The translations under genes and the position numbers were made by a program. 64,000 bases of DNA. It comes from an uncultured Flavobacteriaceae bacterium. Lineage in GTDB: Bacteria; Bacteroidota; Bacteroidia; Flavobacteriales; Flavobacteriaceae. Position 1 is the stretch's first letter; each line of letters opens with the position of its first letter. Where the stretch lies: contig CAJIYJ010000005.1 of assembly GCA_905181625.1 (NCBI GenBank), forward strand, positions 1 through 64,000, given 5' to 3'. Below, one piece after another: positions 18,527 through 27,111 of the stretch. Below the pieces are notes generated by a model. It ran no database searches, was not told the origin of the DNA, and was given only the letters and a program-made list of their open reading frames with translations.

Positions 18527-19168
18527 ATTCTTTACTACTCTAAAAGCTTTGTCTACCTGTTCTTCGTTAACTAAAATAGTAAACTCATTGGAAGTTGAAA
18601 TAACTTCATAGATATTAATTCCTTCCCAAGAGAGTCGTTGAAATACAAAATAATATACTCCTGGAATTGATACGTTTTCTGCAGGTAGCTTTATAGAAAT
18701 TGAAGACAAATTACTTTGTTTTGAAATACAAATTTCATCCTTAAGAATAGTCTCAACTAATGAGGATAAGTTTCCACTAACAACTATATTACATTCATTT
18801 ACTCCTCTTGAAGAGGTGTAGAAATCATCATTATTATCAACTTTAGATAAAAGTTTGGCTTGATTACTTAAAAGTGTATCTGAGACTTTAAAATTATAAT
18901 CAACAAGTGAGGATCTAACAGTAATGTCTCCAATATCTTTAATGATTTTTACAATTTTATAAGTTGTTCTAAATTCCAATTCACTAGAGAGCCTCTTTAA
19001 GGCCATAACTATAGCTCCATATCTAACTTCTTTTTTTAAGGATAATTCTATTTCTGTCTTAATAATTCTAGAAAGGGAAGTCAAGTTTATAATTCCTTGA
19101 GATAAAGCTGAAATTAAAAAAGGCTTAGATTTTATATAATCTTCGACAGCAGATGAAATCGTTTTCAT
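18512..19168 (-). CDS. ACT-domain protein of unknown function
   Basis: About 218 residues from ATG 19168. The C-terminal half (about 145-215) looks like an aspartate-kinase-type ACT domain: ENVSIPGVYYFVFQRLSWEG, INIYEVISTSNEFTILV, and NEEQVDKAFRVVKNL. The N-terminal 60 residues are helical and could be a winged-helix or helical-bundle segment (LSQGIINLTSLSRIIKTEIE). I do not know a characterised homologue. It may sense an amino acid. It is transcribed alone, tail to tail with mfd. The ATG at 19186 is rejected because a TATATTTG box lies between it and 19168. Confidence 0.75.
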   Translation of the reverse strand: MKTISSAVEDYIKSKPFLISALSQGIINLTSLSRIIKTEIELSLKKEVRYGAIVMALKRLSSELEFRTTYKIVKIIKDIGDITVRSSLVDYNFKVSDTLLSNQAKLLSKVDNNDDFYTSSRGVNECNIVVSGNLSSLVETILKDEICISKQSNLSSISIKLPAENVSIPGVYYFVFQRLSWEGINIYEVISTSNEFTILVNEEQVDKAFRVVKNLKNL

Positions 19169-19174
19169 ATTATA

Positions 19175-19182
19175 CAAATATA
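19175..19182 (-). promoter_or_regulatory. -7 box TATATTTG of the ACT-domain gene
   Basis: An exact TAnnTTTG match, 6 nt before ATG 19168, so a leaderless transcript is likely. An inverted repeat lies just upstream in the -33 region. Confidence 0.5.
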
Positions 19183-19190
19183 GCAATCAA

Positions 19191-19224
19191 ATAATTATTT
19201 GTTATAAATAAAACAAATAATTAT
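19191..19224. repeat. Perfect 13-bp inverted repeat (candidate operator)
   Basis: Arms ATAATTATTTGTT (19191-19203) and AACAAATAATTAT (19212-19224) are exact reverse complements around an 8-nt spacer. The repeat covers about -16 to -49 relative to the -7 box of the ACT-domain gene and lies about 90 bp before metG. Low complexity raises the chance level, but 13 of 13 pairs is long for a random match. Confidence 0.5.
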
Positions 19225-19310
19225 GAATATAACATTTTGCAACACAGATCAGCTTATTATAGTAGCAAAAGGAAAATTTAAATGATTATTTTTAAGGAAT
19301 ATATTTAAAA

Positions 19311-20990
19311 GTGAAAAAAAGATACACCATTACATCAGCCCTCCCATATGCAAATGGGCCTATTCATATTGGCCATTTGGCTGGAGCTTATATTCCTGCT
19401 GACATATATTCAAGATTCCTAAGACTTTCAGGTCATGATGTTTGTTTTGTTTGTGGAAGTGATGAACATGGCGCTGCAATTCCTATTAGAGCTAAAAAAG
19501 AAAGAACTAGTGCTCAGAATATTATTGATAAATACCATTTCATTATAAAAGAATCATTTATTGATTTCGGCATCTCATTTGACAACTATTCTAGAACCTC
19601 TTCTGAAATTCATCATGAAACTGCTTCAGAATTTTTTAAAGATTTAAATGATAAAAATATTTTTATTGAGCAAGAATCTGATCAACTATATGATTCTACA
19701 GAAAATCAATTTTTGGCCGATCGGTTTGTGGAAGGGGAATGCCCTAAATGCAACTTTGATGGAGCTTATGGTGATCAATGTGAAAGCTGTGGATCAACAC
19801 TTAACGCCACTGAACTAATAAACCCAAGATCTAAATTAAGCGGAAATAAACCAACATTAAAAAAGACAAAGCATTGGTTTCTCCCTTTAAATAAATTTGA
19901 ATCTTTTTTAAAAAAATGGTTTTTAGTAGAGAAAAAAGATGAGTGGAAAACAAATGTTTTTGGCCAAGTTAAATCATGGATAAATGAAGGTTTGAAACCT
20001 CGTGCAATTACTAGAGATTTGGATTGGGGAATTCCTGTTCCTATTAAAGGAGCAGAAGGAAAAGTGTTATACGTATGGTTTGATGCACCAATTGGATATA
20101 TTTCATCTACAAAAGAGTGGGCTAAAAGAAAAAAGATTGACTGGAAACCCTATTGGCAAGACCCTAAAACAGAACTTGTTCATTTCATAGGAAAAGATAA
20201 TATTGTATTTCACTGTATTATATTCCCTTCAATACTAAAAGCTTCAGGTAAATACATACTACCTACTAATGTGCCAGCTAATGAATTTTTAAATTTAGAG
20301 GGGAATAAAATTTCAACTTCAAAAAACTGGGCTATTTGGCTTCATGAATATCTTGAAGATTTTCCAGAAATGCAAGATTCTTTAAGATACGCACTAACTA
20401 CTAATGCACCAGAAAATAAAGACAATGACTTTACTTGGAAAGATTTTCAAGCTAGAAACAATAATGAGTTAGTAGCAATTTTAGGAAATTTTATAAATAG
20501 AGTTGCTGTATTAACTCAAAAATATTATGACAGTAAAGTTCCTTCAATTGGAATTCTAAATGATAATGAACAAAGTTTAGTTAATGAGGTGTATTCTTTT
20601 CCTAAAAAAATTGGAGATTCTATTGAAAAGTTTAAGTTTAGAGAAGCCGTTAATACCATGATGGATTTAGCAAGACTAGGCAATAAATATCTTGCGGAAG
20701 AAGAGCCTTGGAAACTAATTAAAACTGATGATTCTGAAAGGGTAAAAACTATAATGAACATAAGCTTGCAAATCTGTGGTGTTCTAGGTTTGGTTTGTGA
20801 ACCTTTTTTACCTAATACATCTAAAAAACTTAAGGCAATATTTAATATTAAGGATACTGAATGGGATTCTATATCAAAAGAATCTCCTATAATTGCTAAA
20901 AATATTGAAAAAAGTTCTTTGATTTTTAGAAAAATTGAAGACCAGGAAATTGAACTTCAACTTGAGAAACTCAATGAATCAAAACAGTAA
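19311..20990 (+). CDS. metG: Methionyl-tRNA synthetase, core form
   Basis: A class I synthetase. The HIGH motif is in [10 protein letters not shown] (residues about 17-26), a zinc knuckle with CPKC...CESC lies near residues 144-162, and the KMSKS equivalent is NKISTSKNW near residue 334. The start is a GTG at 19311 ([15 protein letters not shown]), exactly the family N-terminus. At 559 residues it has the anticodon domain but no C-terminal EMAP/tRNA-binding domain; Bacteroidota MetG proteins often carry one and reach about 680-700 residues. The stop overlaps the next gene by 17 bases. Confidence 0.95.
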   Translation: MKKRYTITSALPYANGPIHIGHLAGAYIPADIYSRFLRLSGHDVCFVCGSDEHGAAIPIRAKKERTSAQNIIDKYHFIIKESFIDFGISFDNYSRTSSEIHHETASEFFKDLNDKNIFIEQESDQLYDSTENQFLADRFVEGECPKCNFDGAYGDQCESCGSTLNATELINPRSKLSGNKPTLKKTKHWFLPLNKFESFLKKWFLVEKKDEWKTNVFGQVKSWINEGLKPRAITRDLDWGIPVPIKGAEGKVLYVWFDAPIGYISSTKEWAKRKKIDWKPYWQDPKTELVHFIGKDNIVFHCIIFPSILKASGKYILPTNVPANEFLNLEGNKISTSKNWAIWLHEYLEDFPEMQDSLRYALTTNAPENKDNDFTWKDFQARNNNELVAILGNFINRVAVLTQKYYDSKVPSIGILNDNEQSLVNEVYSFPKKIGDSIEKFKFREAVNTMMDLARLGNKYLAEEEPWKLIKTDDSERVKTIMNISLQICGVLGLVCEPFLPNTSKKLKAIFNIKDTEWDSISKESPIIAKNIEKSSLIFRKIEDQEIELQLEKLNESKQ

Positions 20991-21777
20991 AATTGGTATT
21001 ATTGGTTGCGGATGGTTAGGGTTTGCGCTAGCTAAAAAGTTAATTTCAGAAAACTATCAAGTAAAAGGATCAACTACTTCTATAGAGAAAATTGAAAAAT
21101 TCAATAAACACAATATTGAACCCTGTTTACTTCAAATTAATGAGGATGAAATTATTGGTGAAATATCTACGTTTTTAAAAAATCTAAATATTTTAATTAT
21201 TTCTATCCCTCCAAAATCAAGAAAGAACTCTTCAAGTTCATATTTAAATAAAATAAGGCGTCTGAACGAAGAAATTCAAAAAAGTTCAATAAAGAAAATA
21301 ATTTTTATTAGCAGCACATCCGTTTATGGGTCTAATCAAGGGAAAGTTAATTCAAATATAATAGCTAATCCAAATACAGCAAATGGAGCATTAATACTAG
21401 AATCAGAGAAATTCTTTAACAATAAATATTCAACAGTAATTAGATTTGGTGGTCTTATTGGCAATGATAGAAACCCTGTATTTTTTTTAATAAAAAAATT
21501 AGAAATTAAAAATTCGTTAGCTCCAATAAACCTTATTCATCTAGATGATTGTATTGGGATTATAAGTTCAATTATAAATAAAAACATGTGGGGTAAAGTG
21601 TTTTCAGCTGTAGCCCCTTATCACCCTTCTAAAAAAGAGTATTATACAAAGAAATCTATTGAGTTTGGCTTAGGTAAGCTTAATTTTAGTGAATTAAAAA
21701 CAAAAATTAATAAACAGATTTCTGACAATAAAATCAAAGATGATTTAAACTATAGCTTTATTTATCCTAAACTTTAG
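20974..21777 (+). CDS. NAD(P)-binding SDR-family protein (YeeZ-like)
   Basis: An extended-SDR-like Rossmann protein of 267 residues from ATG 20974. Evidence is [16 protein letters not shown] at the N-terminus with a Gly-x2-Gly-x2-Gly-type loop, [10 protein letters not shown], the strand [16 protein letters not shown], and [15 protein letters not shown]. The canonical Tyr-x3-Lys is not obvious, as in the YeeZ group, so catalysis is uncertain. The frame opens earlier (20935), but that part overlaps metG and is not family-like. Confidence 0.75.
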   Translation: MNQNSKIGIIGCGWLGFALAKKLISENYQVKGSTTSIEKIEKFNKHNIEPCLLQINEDEIIGEISTFLKNLNILIISIPPKSRKNSSSSYLNKIRRLNEEIQKSSIKKIIFISSTSVYGSNQGKVNSNIIANPNTANGALILESEKFFNNKYSTVIRFGGLIGNDRNPVFFLIKKLEIKNSLAPINLIHLDDCIGIISSIINKNMWGKVFSAVAPYHPSKKEYYTKKSIEFGLGKLNFSELKTKINKQISDNKIKDDLNYSFIYPKL

Positions 21778-21783
21778 TTTAAC

Positions 21784-22284
21784 CTAATTCTTTTTTTTAA
21801 TTTCAACACTTTCCTTTGCAACTGCATTCATTCTACTGATTAATGCATTATAAGAGTCAGCTATGTTTTTTAGATTCTCTTTAAAAACTTTTAAATTATT
21901 TTGATTTAGCTCTTCTAAAGTACCTGCTTTTAATATGTCCGTTTTAAAAACCCTGAATCTACCAATTATTGAGGGAATGTTTAAAACTGTGGGTATATGA
22001 ATTTCATTTATTTCATTTATTTCTAGCTTATAAGACTCAATAAAAAAACGTAATTGCCTAGAATCAGATGTTGATATTGTAGCTGCCTTTTTCAATACGT
22101 CAACATCTCCCCATAAATTAAATACTTGATTATAATTTGAATCTAAGCCTATAAGAATTGGCAAAGAATCTTTAACGAAAAAACTGAATTGCGAATAATC
22201 TATTGACTTATTTATTGGTTCTATTTTTTTTGTTGATTTAGAGCAAGAGACCATGAAAAAGCAAATTATAAGAAGAAGTCTCAT
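21784..22284 (-). CDS. Small lipoprotein of unknown function
   Basis: 166 residues from ATG 22284. The signal MRLLLIICFFMVSC ends in a lipobox Cys near residue 14, followed by SKSTKK and a soluble helical domain with many Ile/Asn/Glu residues (EINEIHIPTVLNIPSIIGR, LNQNNLKVFKENLKNIAD). I do not recognise the family. The frame is open to 22380, but only the inner ATG gives a lipoprotein signal. It converges on the SDR gene with a 6-base gap. Confidence 0.6.
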   Translation of the reverse strand: MRLLLIICFFMVSCSKSTKKIEPINKSIDYSQFSFFVKDSLPILIGLDSNYNQVFNLWGDVDVLKKAATISTSDSRQLRFFIESYKLEINEINEIHIPTVLNIPSIIGRFRVFKTDILKAGTLEELNQNNLKVFKENLKNIADSYNALISRMNAVAKESVEIKKKN

Positions 22285-22313
22285 TAAATGATTATTTATT
22301 TCAGATAAAAATA

Positions 22314-22346
22314 AGGTTTTTAAATCTAGGCGCACAAATAAAACCT
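22314..22346 (-). terminator. Possible terminator at the 3' end of the PUL
   Basis: On the minus strand AGGTTTT pairs with AAAACCT (7 bp, 19-nt loop) and is followed by a T-rich run. It lies just after the stop of the broken GH5 gene. The long loop makes it weak. Confidence 0.3.
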
Positions 22347-22354
22347 TTCTACAA

Positions 22355-23170
22355 CTACTCCGTTTTAAAAGAATAGACAATTGAGTAACTACTATTTACT
22401 CCGTCTGATGTCTTCACTCTCCAGTAATAGGTGGTTGCAGCTTCTAAAGCTACACTGGCTGTCTTAGCAATGTGCCTCCTGGCAAAGTCCAATTAGTCTC
22501 ATTTATCAGGTCGTAACCTCCAATCCATTCATTGTCTTTATATCTATCCGCTATTTTTTCCCATAAAGCAACAATTTTTACTTGATTAGCTTCGCTTTCC
22601 CATAAAGAAGGTTTAGAATCATCATAATCTGAAATATCTGCATTATATCCCTGTCCCCCAGGAGCTGCATGTAAGTCTAAATCACATACATATTATGAGG
22701 TTTAGCCCATTCTAACACATTATCAATAATGGTAAAGCCTTCTTCAATCCACGTTTTCTGACCAGCTACTGGCTCATCTTCAATTGGAAGTGTCATTAAA
22801 TTATAGTGCATTGGAATTCTAATGCTGTTAAAACCCCATGCAGCTAAAGAATCTAAATCCCTTTTAGTAAAATGATTTTTTCTCCATTCTTTAAAAAAGT
22901 TTCTGTCTTTTCAGCACCCATTAATTCAATGAGTTTACTCTTTATTTCATGTTGAGGCCCCGCTAATCCAGCAGACTGATTCATATAACCATCCATAACA
23001 AGCCAACCTCCAGGTCCCATTCCTCTTAACAAAACTTCGTTTCCATTTTTATCAACTATTTTCTTTTCACTTGTTTTAAGACCATGTGAAAAAGAAAAAT
23101 TAATAAATAAAATACTAATTATTATATGAGTTAAGATATAAAGGAATGTTAAAAGTATTTTTTTATTCAT
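22355..23170 (-). pseudogene. Broken GH5 glycoside hydrolase
   Basis: The N-terminal part is open: a signal peptide, then KKIVDKNGNEVLLRGMGPGG and GLAGPQHEIKSKLIELMG. It loses frame near 22890. In the next frame it continues as KRDLDSLAAWGFNSIRIPMH, EDEPVAGQKTWIEEGFTIID and EWAKPHNMYVI. A one-base loss near 22685 then leads to DLHAAPGGQGYNADISDYDD, SKPSLWESEANQVKIVALWE, YKDNEWIGGYDLINETNW. Right after that, most of the catalytic barrel is missing. The frame jumps to EAATTYYWRVKTSDGVNSSY and ends at 22355, a tail like a fibronectin/secretion segment. So the gene carries two frameshifts and an internal deletion that removes the nucleophile region. It is the last member of the PUL operon. Confidence 0.88.
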
Positions 23171-24603
23171 TATACTTTATTTAGATTTCTATTTTTCAAA
23201 ATTTTAGCAATTTCATTAGCACGATTTTCTGTTAAATCATAATTTTTCATCACATACATAGCCGTTAATGTTCCTATAATAGGGACCAATGAATAAAAAA
23301 TTCTTAATCCAGTGATTGCTCCTTCAGGTTGTGTAGCTATGTCAGGTGTGAAGCCTACATAAGCCATTATAAAGCCACTAAACAAGCCTGCCAATGCTGA
23401 ACCGAATTTCACCATCCACCAATATATAGCCCCAAAAGTTCCTTCCTTCCTTGGCAAACCATTATTTAACTCATCTAAATCACAAACATCTGCAGTCATG
23501 CTCATCATAAGAGTAAACAGACCACCAATTCCAAATGAAAAGAATGGTAAAGCATATAAAAACATGTATGGTTTTTCTGGAATAAATAAAAACCAAAATA
23601 AAATATATCCAATTACAGAAATTCCTTGAGAAATCATAAACGTATTCTTTTTCCCAATTTTTTGAGACATTTTAGTCACAATAGGTATAACTAAAAAAGT
23701 AGTAATTAAAGCTCCAATAGAACCATGTAGAGTTGGCCAATAACCAGCTGCGGCAGCATCTCCATTAAACAAATGATATACTATTATAAAAAAAGAAAAA
23801 GCGGCTATAGTTTGAAAAGAATTAAAAACTAGAAATGTAGCAATACATAATTTTCTAAAAGGTTTATTATTATAAGCCTCTTTGAATCCTTTTATAATAT
23901 CTTTTATACTGCTTTTAAAGTTTGACGATGTTAAAGGTTTTAAATTATCGTCTGAAAGCGTTGATTTACTTTTTATAAAAATTGCTGGAATAATAGCTAA
24001 AATTGTACATGCAATTCCTACATAAATCGACAATTCTCTTGTGCCTGATTCCGCATTTTCAAACCAAGTTGGATCGTATATTATAACCCAAAACCACGGA
24101 GCTATTACCCATGCCCATTGACCAATCCACTGGGCAACAGCCATTATTCTTGTTCGTTCATGAAAGTCATTACTCATTTCATAACCCATAGCAACATAAG
24201 GCACACTAAAAATGGTTAAGCCAATATAAAACACAAATGACAACATTAAAAAATACCAAAAATTATAAGTCAATCCGTTTACAGCAAATAATTGCCACAT
24301 TGCAATAAATGATATTCCCATTATTATTGCGCCAATAAAAACATACTGTCTTCTTCGTCCCCATTTAGATTTTGTGTTATCAGAAATAAAACCCATTATT
24401 GGATCCGTTATGGCATCAAAAATTCTTGGCAAAAAGAAAAGAAGACCCCATAATAATGGAGGAAATCCTAAATCTTGAACTAGAATTACCATAAAAATAC
24501 CAAGAGCTGCAGGAAACATTTGGTTCGCTAGCATACCAAAACCAAAAGCAATCTTTTGACTCATTGGAACTCCATTTGAGGACTCTGAATTAGAATTTTT
24601 CAT
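23170..24603 (-). CDS. MFS sugar transporter, GPH (MelB-like) family
   Basis: An inner-membrane cation/sugar symporter of 477 residues with about 12 membrane segments. Family features are MSQKIAFGFGMLANQ at the start, the conserved loop RIFDAITDPIMGFISDNTKSKWGRRR (residues about 64-89, read in two parts), and the matching mid-protein loop. In this PUL it should carry short gluco-oligosaccharides or glucose from the periplasm to the cytoplasm, where the phosphorylase acts. It overlaps the GH30 gene by 4 bases and touches the broken GH5 gene by 1 base. Confidence 0.9.
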   Translation of the reverse strand: MKNSNSESSNGVPMSQKIAFGFGMLANQMFPAALGIFMVILVQDLGFPPLLWGLLFFLPRIFDAITDPIMGFISDNTKSKWGRRRQYVFIGAIIMGISFIAMWQLFAVNGLTYNFWYFLMLSFVFYIGLTIFSVPYVAMGYEMSNDFHERTRIMAVAQWIGQWAWVIAPWFWVIIYDPTWFENAESGTRELSIYVGIACTILAIIPAIFIKSKSTLSDDNLKPLTSSNFKSSIKDIIKGFKEAYNNKPFRKLCIATFLVFNSFQTIAAFSFFIIVYHLFNGDAAAAGYWPTLHGSIGALITTFLVIPIVTKMSQKIGKKNTFMISQGISVIGYILFWFLFIPEKPYMFLYALPFFSFGIGGLFTLMMSMTADVCDLDELNNGLPRKEGTFGAIYWWMVKFGSALAGLFSGFIMAYVGFTPDIATQPEGAITGLRIFYSLVPIIGTLTAMYVMKNYDLTENRANEIAKILKNRNLNKV

Positions 24604-26096
24604 ATTTTGTTATTTTTTATAACAACCGTTTGAATTGCTTGTGGGCTTATTACTATTTTTTTTGATAAATCTTCTAAATTTAAAGTGAAGCTTTTTTGAG
24701 TTTTTCCTTCATTAAAAATTACTGCAACAATAGAGTTGTCAGGATTTTTTGAAGCCGTAATCATTAAGGAGTCATCTAAATTCTCTACATCAATAACCTC
24801 CGCTCCAGGTCTTATAAACTTGCTGAAATGAGACATTATATAATACAATGGCGTGAAATAAACTTCGTCTTTTTCTGGGTCAACAATAACTGGAGCTACA
24901 CACCAATTTTGTTTCCAATTTGGCCCACCCTGTCTGTCCAATACCATGTTCCAATCTACCCAACCATCAACCCAATTATTAAGACACCCTATTATATCTC
25001 TAGCATACCTATTAGCTGGAGCGTACTTTGGATGTAAATGTTTTTTATCTTCTTCACGCCAATCGTATCCCCAATCAGTGGCTTCTTTTTTCCAATACCA
25101 ATCATCATCATTCCATTTAGGAACTTCAGAATCAATACAAGCTTCAGTTTGAATTAAATACTTGTTTGGTGCTTTTTCATGTGCATATTGTAAAAAATCT
25201 GGGAAATAATCATAAGTACTTTCATACCAATGGATAGCAGTACCATCATAATACTGTGAAGAAGCCTTGTCTTTATACATAACATCTACCCACTCTTTTA
25301 TCCCTTCTCTATTTTGATCGTATCCTAAGATTTTCAATTCTCCTTTGCCATCCTTTTCAAGTTTAGGACCTAAATAATTTTGAACGAAATTGGTCATTTC
25401 TTCAGGTGAATAATGCATGCTCTCCCAATTATAATTATTTCCATGAGGTTCATTTTCAACAGTAAAACCCCAAATATCAATTCCTTCATCTTTGTAAGCA
25501 TCTACATATTTAGAGAAAAATAACGCCCAAGTATCATAGTATTCTGGCAAAAGTTTTCCTCCTACCCAATCATTATTATCTTTCATCCATGGTGAAGCTG
25601 TCCAAGGAGAAGCAAATATTTTAAATCCATCTTCTGAAATACTTAATGCCTCTTTAATCATAGGAATTAAATCATCTTTATCTTCCTGAATTGAAAAATA
25701 TTCTAAATTTTTATCATTAGGAATAGGTGAATAGGAATAGTTTGACAAAGAGAAATCACATGAATTCATATGAGTTCTGGTAAGGGAATATCTTGCTCCT
25801 TCATTAGAAAAATAAGCTCTTAAAATTGTATCTCGATTTTTTTGACCTAATTTATTTAATAAATAAGCTGAAGATTCAGTGAATGCTCCACCAAAACCTG
25901 TAATAGTTTGGTACTTTTTTTCTGGATTTAAGGTGATTATTGAAGTCTCTTTAAATTCATCAAAATGTGTAATTTTAGTTAACTTGTTTCCACTTTGGGA
26001 AGTTTCGTATACTTCAACTATTTGTTCTGATTTTTTATTACAAGAGCTAATTATTAAAAAAGTCATTAAAATTAATATTTTAATTTTTTTAATCAT
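24600..26096 (-). CDS. GH30 family beta-glucanase/glucosidase lipoprotein
   Basis: A clan GH-A enzyme of 498 residues. The lipobox is in LIISSC near residue 19. The family strand YQTITGFGGAFTESSAYLLN lies near residue 62. The acid/base Glu216 is in VENEPHG and the nucleophile Glu318 in IQTEACID. The C-terminal beta domain includes FSKFIRPGAEVI and VAVIFNEGKT. GH30 members act on glucosylceramide-type beta-glucosides, beta-1,6-glucan or beta-1,3-glucosides. In this locus, cleavage of beta-1,6 branches of laminarin is the likely role (inference). It sits between a GH-A enzyme and the transporter. Confidence 0.9.
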   Translation of the reverse strand: MIKKIKILILMTFLIISSCNKKSEQIVEVYETSQSGNKLTKITHFDEFKETSIITLNPEKKYQTITGFGGAFTESSAYLLNKLGQKNRDTILRAYFSNEGARYSLTRTHMNSCDFSLSNYSYSPIPNDKNLEYFSIQEDKDDLIPMIKEALSISEDGFKIFASPWTASPWMKDNNDWVGGKLLPEYYDTWALFFSKYVDAYKDEGIDIWGFTVENEPHGNNYNWESMHYSPEEMTNFVQNYLGPKLEKDGKGELKILGYDQNREGIKEWVDVMYKDKASSQYYDGTAIHWYESTYDYFPDFLQYAHEKAPNKYLIQTEACIDSEVPKWNDDDWYWKKEATDWGYDWREEDKKHLHPKYAPANRYARDIIGCLNNWVDGWVDWNMVLDRQGGPNWKQNWCVAPVIVDPEKDEVYFTPLYYIMSHFSKFIRPGAEVIDVENLDDSLMITASKNPDNSIVAVIFNEGKTQKSFTLNLEDLSKKIVISPQAIQTVVIKNNKI

Positions 26097-26097
26097 T

Positions 26098-27105
26098 CTA
26101 ATTATTAAATTTCTCCTTTAAAACATTAAAAGTTTCTTTTTTATTTCTTTCTATATCCATAATGCCCCAAAACTCTTCATTTGGTGCGCCATCATAAGGA
26201 ACTCCCGAACTATTAGGGGCCCATCCCCCAACATCTTGTTTGTCTGGATTTCCAGCTTTCCATAAACCGTCCAAAAATGAAAAAACAAACAAACCAGATA
26301 CAATTTCAGAATTTTGAAAGACAGCATCAATTATTTTAGAATTCGCATCAGCTTGTGCTTTTTGATTTTCACCTTTTAAATAGCCGTTTTTTTCAATAGT
26401 CATATAGCTATCACTTCCTGCTTCTGACAGATAAACTGGCTTATCGCTTACAGACTCCCATTGTTTAAAAATTGAAGAGGGGTCATCCCACCTATATACA
26501 TTTAATCCCCAAATGTCAATATTGGGATTAGAACTTAAAGCTTCTGAGTTAGGCAACTCACCATGTGCTGTAGCTACAGGACGATTTTTATCATTCTCTT
26601 TAATTAAAAGTGCGGATTTGTTGAGTGCATTGTACCAATTTTTCACATCTCCTTCAAACCATTCTGGGTGATAGTTATACTCATTTCCTAATTCCCAAAA
26701 TAAAATAGCATTATGATTTTTAAACTTATTTATATAATCAATAAAAGTTCCAGAATAGATGTCATAATATCCCCCCTGATTAAATCCAAAACTAATAATC
26801 ACTTTAATTCCAGCTTGTTCAATTTTATTTAGTACATCTATCTGATCTATTGGCTCATAAACTCTTATAGTATTAATTCCTGCCTCTTGCATTAAACTAA
26901 GGTCTTGATCTATGTTATTAAAGCTTCTTTTAGTACTTCCTTTTGGGACGGGATGATAACAAACTCCTTTTATAAAATATGGAATATTATTAACTAATAA
27001 TTGTCTGTTTAACGTTGTTACTAGATCTGTTTTATTATCGTGATAGATCGTACTTTCAGATAATATAATTGAAACGAACAATATAAATAGATTAATTATT
27101 TTCAT
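26098..27105 (-). CDS. Secreted clan GH-A TIM-barrel glycosidase, family uncertain
   Basis: 335 residues with a cleavable-type signal (hydrophobic 4-15, no lipobox), so probably periplasmic. The barrel starts at YFIKGVCYHPVPKG. Strand 4 carries ILFWELGNEYN with putative acid/base Glu142, and strand 7 carries VYLSEAGSDS with putative nucleophile Glu228. The sequence has the look of GH17/GH72-like or GH2-C beta-glucan enzymes. I cannot fix the family by eye. Next to GH17 and GH30 genes it most likely acts on beta-1,3-glucan oligomers. The gaps to its neighbours are 1 and 6 bases. Confidence 0.75.
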   Translation of the reverse strand: MKIINLFILFVSIILSESTIYHDNKTDLVTTLNRQLLVNNIPYFIKGVCYHPVPKGSTKRSFNNIDQDLSLMQEAGINTIRVYEPIDQIDVLNKIEQAGIKVIISFGFNQGGYYDIYSGTFIDYINKFKNHNAILFWELGNEYNYHPEWFEGDVKNWYNALNKSALLIKENDKNRPVATAHGELPNSEALSSNPNIDIWGLNVYRWDDPSSIFKQWESVSDKPVYLSEAGSDSYMTIEKNGYLKGENQKAQADANSKIIDAVFQNSEIVSGLFVFSFLDGLWKAGNPDKQDVGGWAPNSSGVPYDGAPNEEFWGIMDIERNKKETFNVLKEKFNN

Positions 27106-27111
27106 TTATTT

